Positions 1 through 6,495 of a stretch of 64,000 nt of DNA are shown here, in pieces. Source of the DNA: an uncultured bacterium (GTDB taxonomy: Bacteria > Bacteroidota > Bacteroidia > Bacteroidales > Marinifilaceae). A program made the translations under genes and the position numbers. Location of the stretch: assembly GCA_905216195.1 (NCBI GenBank), contig CAJMSX010000015.1:1-64000 (forward strand), read 5' to 3'. The stretch's first letter is position 1; every line of letters starts with the position of its first letter. The notes below the pieces were generated by a model that searched no databases, was not told the origin of the DNA, and was given only the letters and a program-made list of their open reading frames with translations.

Positions 1-484
1 CCTGTGCCTGCGCTTTGACCTGGCCTTCAAGCGGATATTCCGTGAGGGTAGCTTGTTCGAGGCGGTCGCGGTTGAAGACGAAATGCTGCTCGATGTCTCC
101 GTCGGTATCCGCGTCGAGCAGGTGGAGATTGTCACCACTCAGGATCACATATTTGGCTGTATGTACGGTATTGAACCGCACCGTTCCGAGGGTTGCCATG
201 CCTATCAGTTTGTCCTTGACGGCATCCTTGACCACGTCCGTGGTGTTGTATTCAAGGCTGGCGTAGTTGAAGCTGTCGATCTTTTCCTGCCCCATCGCTT
301 CCTGCAGGAAAGAGAGTTCCTTGTGGAGGTATTTGTCCCGGTAGCGAGCAGCGTTGACAAATTCCGTTTTGAAATCGGTGGCGTTCACTTTCTCGGCCTG
401 CTGTGCGTTGCGGCGCCTGGTGTAGAAATAATAGCCGCCATAGAAGGCGATGCAGGCGATGACGATAATCGGGTAAAATGACAT
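1..484 (-). CDS. Membrane-anchored hypothetical protein, partial (3' end outside window)
   Basis: A minus-strand reading frame opens with ATG at 484 and stays open to the window edge, about 161 codons without a stop. The protein begins with one hydrophobic segment (residues about 3-20, FYPIIVIACIAFYGGYYFY), then RRR, so it is probably a single-pass inner-membrane protein with a cytoplasmic tail. The rest is soluble and mixed alpha/beta (for example EKVNATDFKTEF and KYVILSGDNLHLLDADTDGD). I recognise no domain. Its C terminus lies beyond position 1. It is followed on the same strand by, and lies 34 bp from, the small membrane protein at 519-974, so the two may be co-transcribed and work together. 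No function is proposed. Confidence 0.7.
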   Translation of the reverse strand, partial: MSFYPIIVIACIAFYGGYYFYTRRRNAQQAEKVNATDFKTEFVNAARYRDKYLHKELSFLQEAMGQEKIDSFNYASLEYNTTDVVKDAVKDKLIGMATLGTVRFNTVHTAKYVILSGDNLHLLDADTDGDIEQHFVFNRDRLEQATLTEYPLEGQVKAQAQ

Positions 485-518
485 AATGTATGGTTTTTAA
501 GTGATTAATATTAAATGG

Positions 519-974
519 TTATACCTGTATGGGTGTTGTTTTTTTCTTTTTGCCGGACCTGATTCCGCGAATGATCAGGGCGAGAACGGCGAAGACGATC
601 AGTTTGCCGCCATAACGGGTGTAAAAGCTGAGCCGGTTCAGTTTGTTACCGTCCAGATTATTGGCTTTAAGAATGGCGGCCAGTTGCTTCTCCGTCAGTT
701 CATAATAGGCCTCTTCTTTTTCGCAATAGCCCACTAACCGGGGTCCCTTTTCGATGTATAAGGGAAGGGCGGATGCGATGGTGAACTCCTTGTGGTAGAT
801 GGCGAGATCAATGTAGTTACCCTCTTTGGTTTTATATTCTTCGGTATCCGGCAGGTCGGCCACTTTGGTTATGACTTCGCGGTCGCCGAAAGCGATCCGT
901 ACACGGGCGGACACGATTGGGGCAGTGAAGAAAAGGAGGATGCCCGTTAATCCTAATAGTTTCCAATACTTCAT
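519..974 (-). CDS. Small secreted/membrane hypothetical protein
   Basis: The protein is 151 aa from the ATG at 974. A longer frame opens at 1124, but its first 50 residues are Arg-rich and unlike a protein start, whereas the ATG at 974 begins a clear signal peptide or anchor (MKYWKLLGLTGILLFFTAPIVSA). The middle (about residues 25-115) is a soluble domain that includes REVITKVADLP and YCEKEEAYYELTEKQLAAIL. A second hydrophobic segment near the C terminus (KLIVFAVLALIIRGI) is followed by a Lys-rich tail (GKKKKTTPIQV), as expected for a stop-transfer segment facing the cytoplasm. I recognise no family. A promoter-like pair lies upstream at 1129-1158. It probably forms a two-gene unit with the membrane protein that starts at 484. 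Confidence 0.7.
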   Translation of the reverse strand: MKYWKLLGLTGILLFFTAPIVSARVRIAFGDREVITKVADLPDTEEYKTKEGNYIDLAIYHKEFTIASALPLYIEKGPRLVGYCEKEEAYYELTEKQLAAILKANNLDGNKLNRLSFYTRYGGKLIVFAVLALIIRGIRSGKKKKTTPIQV

Positions 975-1128
975 TTTTCTGTCTCTGTTAAACAAGGAAT
1001 GACACTGCGGCCTTACCGGTTGTTGTGAATGACTTTCCTGTCTGTGCGTGGGTCTGCTGCGTGGCAATACCCTTGTCCGACGCAGTTTGCGAACGCTCAC
1101 CACCATGCCGGGCCTTGTTTGCACGTAG

Positions 1129-1158
1129 CAAAGATATAAAAAGAGTGAATAAAACCAA
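1129..1158 (-). promoter_or_regulatory. Bacteroidetes-type promoter for the 519-974 gene
   Basis: On the minus strand a TTG (1158-1156) is followed after 19 bp by TATCTTTG (1136-1129). This fits the Bacteroidetes sigma-ABfr pattern of TTTG/TTG, 19-21 bp, TAnnTTTG. Transcription would begin near 1122, leaving a leader of about 145 nt before the ATG at 974. The upstream box overlaps a small AACCAAC/GTTGGTT hairpin followed by T-rich sequence on the plus strand. Confidence 0.5.
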
Positions 1159-1216
1159 CTGGTTGGTTGGTTTTTTATTTTAGTACTAAGAGAAAGGGTT
1201 TTGAACGTATCCCTGT

Positions 1217-1774
1217 TTATTGATTTGCTTCATCCGGTCGTCCGCTTTTCGTGACCGAATGTTTGATTTTCAAAACAGCCAGATTGAGCTCCACTGTTGT
1301 TTCGGTTGTGACTGTCGGCAGTTCGTCCGTCAGTAAGTCCGCAATCAGTTCGCCGCTCTTTTGCAGAATGGATTTCCGGGCCGGTTCGTCCGCATCGGGC
1401 AGGGCCGTTAATTGCCGCGTCAGTAAACGGAGCTTGTAGAAAGCGTCGATAATGGCGAGGGTCGTCCGGGTAGCCCGTTCGCTTTTCAGAATGGTTGCCA
1501 GCATATACAGTCCCCGTTCGGTGAAGGCAAAAGGAAGTTTCGTTTTACCTCCTTTTATTGAAGTCGCAAATTGCGACTTCAATCCATCCCATTCTGTTTT
1601 AGTTAACCAGATAATATATTCCGGCGGAAATTTCCCGGGGTTCCGGGTTACCGCTTCATTGATCCGCTTGGTTTCCACTCCGTATAATTCGGCTACATCG
1701 GAGTCGAGCATGACCGGAGTGTGCCGTAAAGTGATGATCTTTTCTTCGACTTGTTTAAAACTGATGGTATTCAT
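1217..1774 (-). CDS. ORF6N domain DNA-binding protein
   Basis: 185 aa. The N-terminal half (about residues 8-105) matches the ORF6N domain of phage and mobile-element origin: IITLRHTPVMLDSDVAELYG, then KRINEAVTRNPGKFPPEYIIWLT and LPFAFTERGLYMLATILKS. ORF6N is related to KilA-N/Bro-type DNA-binding domains and is common as single genes in Bacteroidales genomes, where its role is not established. The C-terminal third is helical, probably coiled, and rich in Leu, Glu and Thr. It is not in an obvious operon: yaaA lies upstream on the same strand across a 103-bp gap. Phage ancestry is inferred from the family, and no other phage gene is nearby. Confidence 0.85.
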   Translation of the reverse strand: MNTISFKQVEEKIITLRHTPVMLDSDVAELYGVETKRINEAVTRNPGKFPPEYIIWLTKTEWDGLKSQFATSIKGGKTKLPFAFTERGLYMLATILKSERATRTTLAIIDAFYKLRLLTRQLTALPDADEPARKSILQKSGELIADLLTDELPTVTTETTVELNLAVLKIKHSVTKSGRPDEANQ

Positions 1775-1877
1775 GGCACGCGATTTTAACCGACCGTTTG
1801 GCTTTTACAAGTTACGGATTTTTTTCCATAAACCAATGCGGTCGTTGCGGTTGAATCAGGCCGGGGGAGAGGCGGAT

Positions 1878-2645
1878 TCATTCCAGCACAAACGGCAGCA
1901 CGTCCGGTTTTGCGGGGAGGGCTCCGGGCTGATAGCGGAATTCCTCGTAGGAAAAGGCGGTCAGTTCCTCCCGGATGGTGAGGCGGTTTTGCAGGATGTG
2001 GCGGGCCATGGCGCCCCGGCACATTTTGGCATATACCACGATGGTTTTCAGTTTGTCGCCGTCGCGGACGAAGAATTGAGGTTCCAGCACGTGCACTTCG
2101 CGTTTCACCCGTTTCCAGTCGAACAGGCGGGTCATTTCTTCGGTGGCAAGATGCACAAGGCAGCCGTCGTCCTGCTTCACCGAGTGGATCAGCACATCCG
2201 TCAGCAAGGGTTTCCAAAAGTCGAACATGCTCCGGTCGTCGTTGTCCGGCAGTTTCACACTGCCTTCCAGCCGGTAGTTTTTGATGCGATCCATCGGCCG
2301 GAGCAGGCCATATAGAAATGAGCAAATCCACAGATGGTTGTTGGCATATGCATAGTCGGCGTCTGTAAATTCCCAGGCACGCAGATGCCGGTAGGCCATT
2401 CCGTTATAGGACAGCACGGCAGCCCCGCTATCGCCGGGATCGAAAAAAGAGAGGTAGCGTAGTTTGTTCAGGACGGCCAGTCGTGCATTGCAATTGAGGG
2501 CTTTCCCCAATTCTGCTTCCGTGAAGGCCGCCAGTTGCAAGACATGATGTTGGGCTTCTTCCAGGAATTTCGGCTTTGTTGAGAGTGCCGGTGAAAGTTC
2601 CGGCCGGGTTGTCATATCTTTGGCACAGGATAAGAGTATCTGCAT
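1878..2645 (-). CDS. yaaA: Peroxide stress protein YaaA family
   Basis: 255 aa, the usual length of the YaaA/UPF0246 family. Family signatures visible are the N-terminal MQILLSCAKDM (canonical form MKILLSPAKTL), the central YNGMAYRHL, and YGLLRPMDRIKNYRLEGSVKL, followed by FWKPLLTDVLI. In E. coli YaaA is induced by OxyR and lowers free intracellular iron during peroxide stress, limiting DNA damage; the fold resembles a DNA-binding HhH protein. The Pro of the N-terminal SPAK motif is Cys here (SCAK), which is a small deviation. It is monocistronic by position: the next gene upstream is divergent, and the ORF6N gene downstream is 103 bp away. A strong -7 element (TACCTTTG) sits 24 bp upstream of the ATG. 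Confidence 0.9.
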   Translation of the reverse strand: MQILLSCAKDMTTRPELSPALSTKPKFLEEAQHHVLQLAAFTEAELGKALNCNARLAVLNKLRYLSFFDPGDSGAAVLSYNGMAYRHLRAWEFTDADYAYANNHLWICSFLYGLLRPMDRIKNYRLEGSVKLPDNDDRSMFDFWKPLLTDVLIHSVKQDDGCLVHLATEEMTRLFDWKRVKREVHVLEPQFFVRDGDKLKTIVVYAKMCRGAMARHILQNRLTIREELTAFSYEEFRYQPGALPAKPDVLPFVLE

Positions 2646-2668
2646 GGTGTTGTTTTTTGGTCTTTATG

Positions 2669-2676
2669 CAAAGGTA
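2669..2676 (-). promoter_or_regulatory. Probable -7 element of yaaA promoter
   Basis: TACCTTTG on the minus strand is a perfect match to the Bacteroidetes -7 consensus TAnnTTTG and lies just upstream of the yaaA ATG at 2645. I see no TTG at the expected -33 position, so the promoter is called on the -7 box and its location only. Confidence 0.45.
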
Positions 2677-2894
2677 GTAAATAAGCGGAATTTATAGCGC
2701 GCAGGAACCTGTCTTTTGGGCTATTCGGCAACGGAGCGGTCCGGCAGATGCCGAAGGGCCTCGTTTTGTTTTTGTACCCGCTTGTAGCTGTGGGCAGTAG
2801 GTTTGGGTTACACGTCGCCGCGGGGTCCATTATTGCGGGGGAAGGATTGGACAGATGCGTGTGAATTTCTGTTTACTTTTATGAAATAAAATTA

Positions 2895-2902
2895 TATTTT
2901 TG
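2895..2902 (+). promoter_or_regulatory. Probable -7 element of ung promoter
   Basis: TATTTTTG fits TAnnTTTG and lies about 75 bp upstream of the chosen ung start. A weak TTTA sits 19 bp upstream in place of TTTG. The 310-bp gap between divergent yaaA and ung contains this element and the yaaA element. I see nothing else in it. Confidence 0.35.
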
Positions 2903-2975
2903 GGGTATCCGGTGTTTCGCTGAATGGGAGGGGAAGGGTGAGCCGGAAGGTGAATAGTTGAATCTGTTTTATTTT

Positions 2976-3638
2976 ATGAAGGTACAAATCGAAGAAAGCT
3001 GGCGGCAGCGGCTGCAGGAAGAGTTTGACAAGCCTTATTTCGAGCGGCTGGCCAGGTTTGTGAAAGAGGAATATTCGCAGTATACGGTATTTCCTCCGGG
3101 CAGCCGGATTTTTCATGCTTACAATACCTGTCCGTTTGAAAAGGTGAAAGTGGTGATTCTCGGACAGGATCCCTACCATGAGCCGGGACAGTATTACGGA
3201 TTGTGTTTTTCGGTGATGGACGGTGTACCTTTTCCGCCTTCGCTGGTGAATATATTCCGGGAGATCCAGAACGACCTGGGAAAACCTGTGCCGGAGTCGG
3301 GACGGCTGGAACGCTGGGCAGAACAGGGCGTGTTGTTGTTGAATGCCATCCTGACGGTCCGGGCACATCAGGCCGGTTCGCACCGGGGCAGGGGATGGGA
3401 AGAATTTACGGATGCTGTGATCCGGCATCTGAATGACGAGCGCAGGAATATCGTGTTTATGCTGTGGGGATCGTATGCGCAGAAGAAGGGGGCTTTTATC
3501 GACCGGAAGCGGCATTGTGTGCTGACGGCTCCCCATCCTTCGCCTTTGTCAGCTGACCGGGGATTCTTCGGTTGCCGGCATTTCAGCAAGGCGAATGAAT
3601 ATCTCCGCAGCCGGGGTTTGCAGGAAATCGAGTGGTAA
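2976..3638 (+). CDS. ung: Uracil-DNA glycosylase (family 1)
   Basis: 220 aa from the ATG at 2976. A TTG six codons upstream is also in frame, but the ATG gives the family's usual start. It removes uracil from DNA to begin base-excision repair. Signatures of family 1 are all present: the water-activating loop GQDPYH (about residues 63-68), the Ser/Pro loop FPPSLVNIF, the uracil-recognition strand GVLLLNAILTV, and the Leu-intercalation loop HPSPLSA near residue 185. Length is normal (about 220-230). It stands alone between the divergent yaaA gene and a TetR regulator 113 bp downstream. Confidence 0.96.
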   Translation: MKVQIEESWRQRLQEEFDKPYFERLARFVKEEYSQYTVFPPGSRIFHAYNTCPFEKVKVVILGQDPYHEPGQYYGLCFSVMDGVPFPPSLVNIFREIQNDLGKPVPESGRLERWAEQGVLLLNAILTVRAHQAGSHRGRGWEEFTDAVIRHLNDERRNIVFMLWGSYAQKKGAFIDRKRHCVLTAPHPSPLSADRGFFGCRHFSKANEYLRSRGLQEIEW

Positions 3639-3751
3639 GGCAATATCCGGCAAACGTTCCGTCTGCTGCCCGACAAAAAACAAGCCGGGAAAAGGACAGA
3701 TCCGGGGAGAAAACTGTATATTAGTCACCTGAAACAGAAAGCTAAAGGAAT

Positions 3752-4366
3752 ATGATTACGAACCGGGACGAAGTGCTGGAAAATGCCCTGCGGGTGTTTG
3801 CCAAACTGAACTATGAGAAGGCGAGCCAGACGGAAATCGCCAAAGCCTGCGGACTGTCGAAGGCGGGACTGCTCTATTATTTTCCGTTTAAGCAGGATTT
3901 GTACATGGCGGTTGTGGATAAGTATTTATTCGAAATGCAACGCCCTGAAAACAAGTACCGGTTTACAGCTATCAGATCCATACCCGACTTTATCGACCAA
4001 TATGTAGAAGGGATAGAACGCACGATGCAGCAGATGGTGAGGCTACTGGACGACGGCCATAATCCGGGGGAATGCAGCCTGAACCTGTATTATTTCCACA
4101 TGCTGGTCCAGGTGCGCCTGTATTATCCGGATGTAGACGATAAAATGAAATCTTTTCTGGAAGGGAACTACCGTTTGTGGGTGAAGATGATCGGCGAGGC
4201 GCAGGAAAGGGGAGAAATCCGGCGGGAATTGGATGTCGAGCAAACGGCTTCGATGTTCCATCATATTTTTTGGGGCAGGTCGTTTGAAGAAGCGTTTTAT
4301 AAGGGATTGGACACGAAAAAACTACATCAGGAACTCCATTTGCTTTATTCGCTGATTAAAGCCTGA
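3752..4366 (+). CDS. TetR/AcrR family transcriptional regulator
   Basis: 204 aa. The N-terminal 60 residues form the TetR helix-turn-helix: VLENALRVFAKLNYEKASQTEIAKACGLSKAGLLYYFPFKQDLYMAV. The rest is an all-helical ligand/dimer domain (IDQYVEGIERTMQQMVRLL, MKSFLEGNYRLWVKMIGEAQERGEIRRELDVEQTASMFHHIFWG). The effector cannot be told from sequence. These repressors usually control a neighbouring transporter or enzyme gene. Here the only immediate partner is a truncated acetyltransferase that begins 6 bp after the stop, in the same frame, so the original target may be lost or elsewhere. Confidence 0.9.
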   Translation: MITNRDEVLENALRVFAKLNYEKASQTEIAKACGLSKAGLLYYFPFKQDLYMAVVDKYLFEMQRPENKYRFTAIRSIPDFIDQYVEGIERTMQQMVRLLDDGHNPGECSLNLYYFHMLVQVRLYYPDVDDKMKSFLEGNYRLWVKMIGEAQERGEIRRELDVEQTASMFHHIFWGRSFEEAFYKGLDTKKLHQELHLLYSLIKA

Positions 4367-4372
4367 ACGGTT

Positions 4373-4699
4373 GTGGCGCCTGTTCTCCGCTTGGCGGAGA
4401 GGGACTCTCAAACACCGGAATTTCTGCTGTTGCCTATGACGGCCAGTTGGCAGGGCACTGTACAAGGTGTGCTATATCCCTGGTTTTGTGCCTTGTTTAT
4501 TGACGAGAATCACCGAGGTAATGGTTATGGACGGTTGCTTATCGAAAGAGCCGGAGAGGATGCCCGGAAAGCGGGCCTTGCCAAATTGTACCTTTGCACA
4601 GACCATGTCGGTTATTACGAGAAATACGGTTTTTGTTATCTGGGTGAAGGCTATCATCCGTGGGGAGTGCAATCGAGAATTTATGGAATTGATTTATAA
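4373..4699 (+). CDS. GNAT N-acetyltransferase, probably 5'-truncated
   Basis: 108 aa from a GTG at 4373; no ATG is available. The C-terminal three quarters are a clear GNAT core: WFCALFIDENHRGNGYGRLLI contains the acetyl-CoA-binding R/Q-x-x-G-x-G/A loop (RGNGYG), followed by LYLCTDHVGYYEKYGF and the tail GYHPWGVQSRIYGIDL. Family members of this type are usually 140-180 aa. The N-terminal strand and helices that bind the acceptor substrate are missing. The frame is the same as that of the TetR gene just upstream, separated only by its stop, which fits a deletion that fused or trimmed the region. It could be a remnant, a short functional protein, or a product of the TetR transcript. Confidence 0.55.
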   Translation: MAPVLRLAERDSQTPEFLLLPMTASWQGTVQGVLYPWFCALFIDENHRGNGYGRLLIERAGEDARKAGLAKLYLCTDHVGYYEKYGFCYLGEGYHPWGVQSRIYGIDL

Positions 4700-4789
4700 A
4701 TTTTTTTGATCATCAGTAGGTTTTGTCTGATAGCAAAAGAAGTGTAGGGTCGTGGGTTTCGGAATAGCCCTAAGTTTTAGCAAAAAATA

Positions 4790-4797
4790 TATCTTTG
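4790..4797 (+). promoter_or_regulatory. Probable -7 element upstream of batD-like gene
   Basis: TATCTTTG matches TAnnTTTG exactly and lies 55 bp before the ATG at 4853. No TTG or TTTG is seen 19-21 bp upstream, so this is a weaker promoter call. Confidence 0.35.
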
Positions 4798-4852
4798 CGT
4801 GTGAATATCGGACGCAAACATAGGGAGGTGTGCGTGCGGTAAATTGATAAGT

Positions 4853-6307
4853 ATGAGAAAAGAGAACAGATGGCTTCGTTTCTTTATCGGGAGCGTTACA
4901 GGTAAAGCGAGGTGTTCAGTTGTAGTGTTATTTTTGGTCCTGGGATTACGTGCACTGACGGAGCGCCGCTTTTTCATAGAGGTAGATACGACCGATACCG
5001 GAATCTTTGTAGGCCAGGAAGTAGAATTGACTTACAGTTGTACGGTTCCGTTTGATTCGGTGAGACCACCTGAATTCGGGAGAGGGATAGAGGTAGTGAG
5101 GGGGCCGAAATCCCGCCGGATGATGTTGATGAGAGTAGTGGACGGGAAGAAAGAGCAGGTGAATGTAGTAGGGTTCTCTTTTGATGTCCGCTTTTTGAAG
5201 GAGGGTATTGTCGACTTACCCCTGGTATCCGTGCAGATAAATGGTAAGGAATATGGTACACCCCCGCTTAGCGTCCGGATAAAACCTGCGGTGCGGGATA
5301 TAGAGGGAGTGAAATGTCGTCTCACCGCTTCCGGACCGCATCCGGGAAAGGGCGAAACGCTCCGGGTGACTCTTTTCTGCAACCGTCGTCCGGATAAGCT
5401 GTCGCCTCTGCTTGTGGTAGGGAACCGGAAATATGCACCCAGTGGGAAGAGTTGGGACTTCTCCTCTGCAAAAGATCCGGTAGGGGAAAAGTCTGATAGC
5501 ACGGAAAGGAAAGAAACCTACGAATTCTATTATAATGTGCCCTCCGAGGGTGGCAAAACTTTTACTTGCTCGGTGGAAAACCTGAGTTTCGGGGGTGTAT
5601 CCTATCTGCTGGAAAACCGGGAAATCGGGAGGGAAAGAGAAAAGCAAGAAGCTCCGTCCGGCAAAAGTAAGGGAGTGATGGTGGTCGTGGTTATCGGCGG
5701 TATCCTGATTTTTGGCGGGATGTGGCTGCGTTTTCACAAGGAATCCCGGGAGGAGACGGCCGAATTTGTCCTCCGGTATAAACGGCTGAATCTGGGTACG
5801 GAATGGGCGTTGACGCATTACGGTTTTCCTTTGCTTTTAGGAAGTTTTCCGTTCTTTTTACTGCTCTTCCACTTGTATGAGTATCTGGTGAACGGCCGGC
5901 AAAATTTGTTTTTCCACTGGTTCTGGTGCGGGTTGCTGCCTGTAGGGCTGGCTCTTATCTTTTGGCGCAATCAGCGTGTGAAACTTAATTTTCAGGCAGT
6001 GCCGACATCGCTTTCCAAGGAAACTCTGCGGGAAGTAGTGGAAGGGGTGGCCCGGGAAAATAATTGGACGGTAGACCATGCCGGGGAGGATTGTATTGTG
6101 GCCCGTACGCATCCGCACTGGTGGAGTGCTACAAGGGGAGAGCAGGTCTTCATGGTATTTGACCGGGGACAAGTATGGATCAACAGCGTGAACGACCTGA
6201 ATAAGCAAAGCGTGGCCTGCTCTTTCGGATATACGAGAAAGAACATCCGGATCTTGAAGAAGGCGATTACAGAGAGAGAAAGACCCGTTGCTGACATTAC
6301 CGGTTAG
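4853..6307 (+). CDS. BatD-like (aerotolerance/oxygen tolerance) membrane protein
   Basis: 484 aa from the ATG at 4853; an in-frame TTG three codons earlier is less likely. It has an N-terminal hydrophobic signal or anchor (CSVVVLFLVLGLRAL). Next come tandem beta-rich, Ig-like periplasmic domains typical of BatD: FIEVDTTDTGIFVGQEVELTY, VVRGPKSRRMMLM and FSFDVRFLKEGIVDLPLVSVQINGKEY. A transmembrane segment (GVMVVVVIGGILIFGGMWL) and two more (FPLLLGSFPFFLLLF and FFHWFWCGLLPVGLALIFW) lead to a cytoplasmic C-terminal domain. BatD works with BatA/B von Willebrand proteins and a MoxR ATPase in Bacteroidetes. None of those partners is here, so this is an orphan copy. The exact role is unknown. Confidence 0.65.
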   Translation: MRKENRWLRFFIGSVTGKARCSVVVLFLVLGLRALTERRFFIEVDTTDTGIFVGQEVELTYSCTVPFDSVRPPEFGRGIEVVRGPKSRRMMLMRVVDGKKEQVNVVGFSFDVRFLKEGIVDLPLVSVQINGKEYGTPPLSVRIKPAVRDIEGVKCRLTASGPHPGKGETLRVTLFCNRRPDKLSPLLVVGNRKYAPSGKSWDFSSAKDPVGEKSDSTERKETYEFYYNVPSEGGKTFTCSVENLSFGGVSYLLENREIGREREKQEAPSGKSKGVMVVVVIGGILIFGGMWLRFHKESREETAEFVLRYKRLNLGTEWALTHYGFPLLLGSFPFFLLLFHLYEYLVNGRQNLFFHWFWCGLLPVGLALIFWRNQRVKLNFQAVPTSLSKETLREVVEGVARENNWTVDHAGEDCIVARTHPHWWSATRGEQVFMVFDRGQVWINSVNDLNKQSVACSFGYTRKNIRILKKAITERERPVADITG

Positions 6308-6495
6308 GATCGTAGCGCTGCAGGAATGGCCTTTACGGTCAGATATCATCTGGGGATTGTCAGATAATTTTTGTTATTATCATAAAAGGGCATAGCACTT
6401 TTGTAGGAACAGACGTCCGGGAGTCAGAAGTGTTAACTCTGATACCCCGGATTTCCTGATTGCGGATTGTACAAATGCCCCGTCCCCGTGATTGT

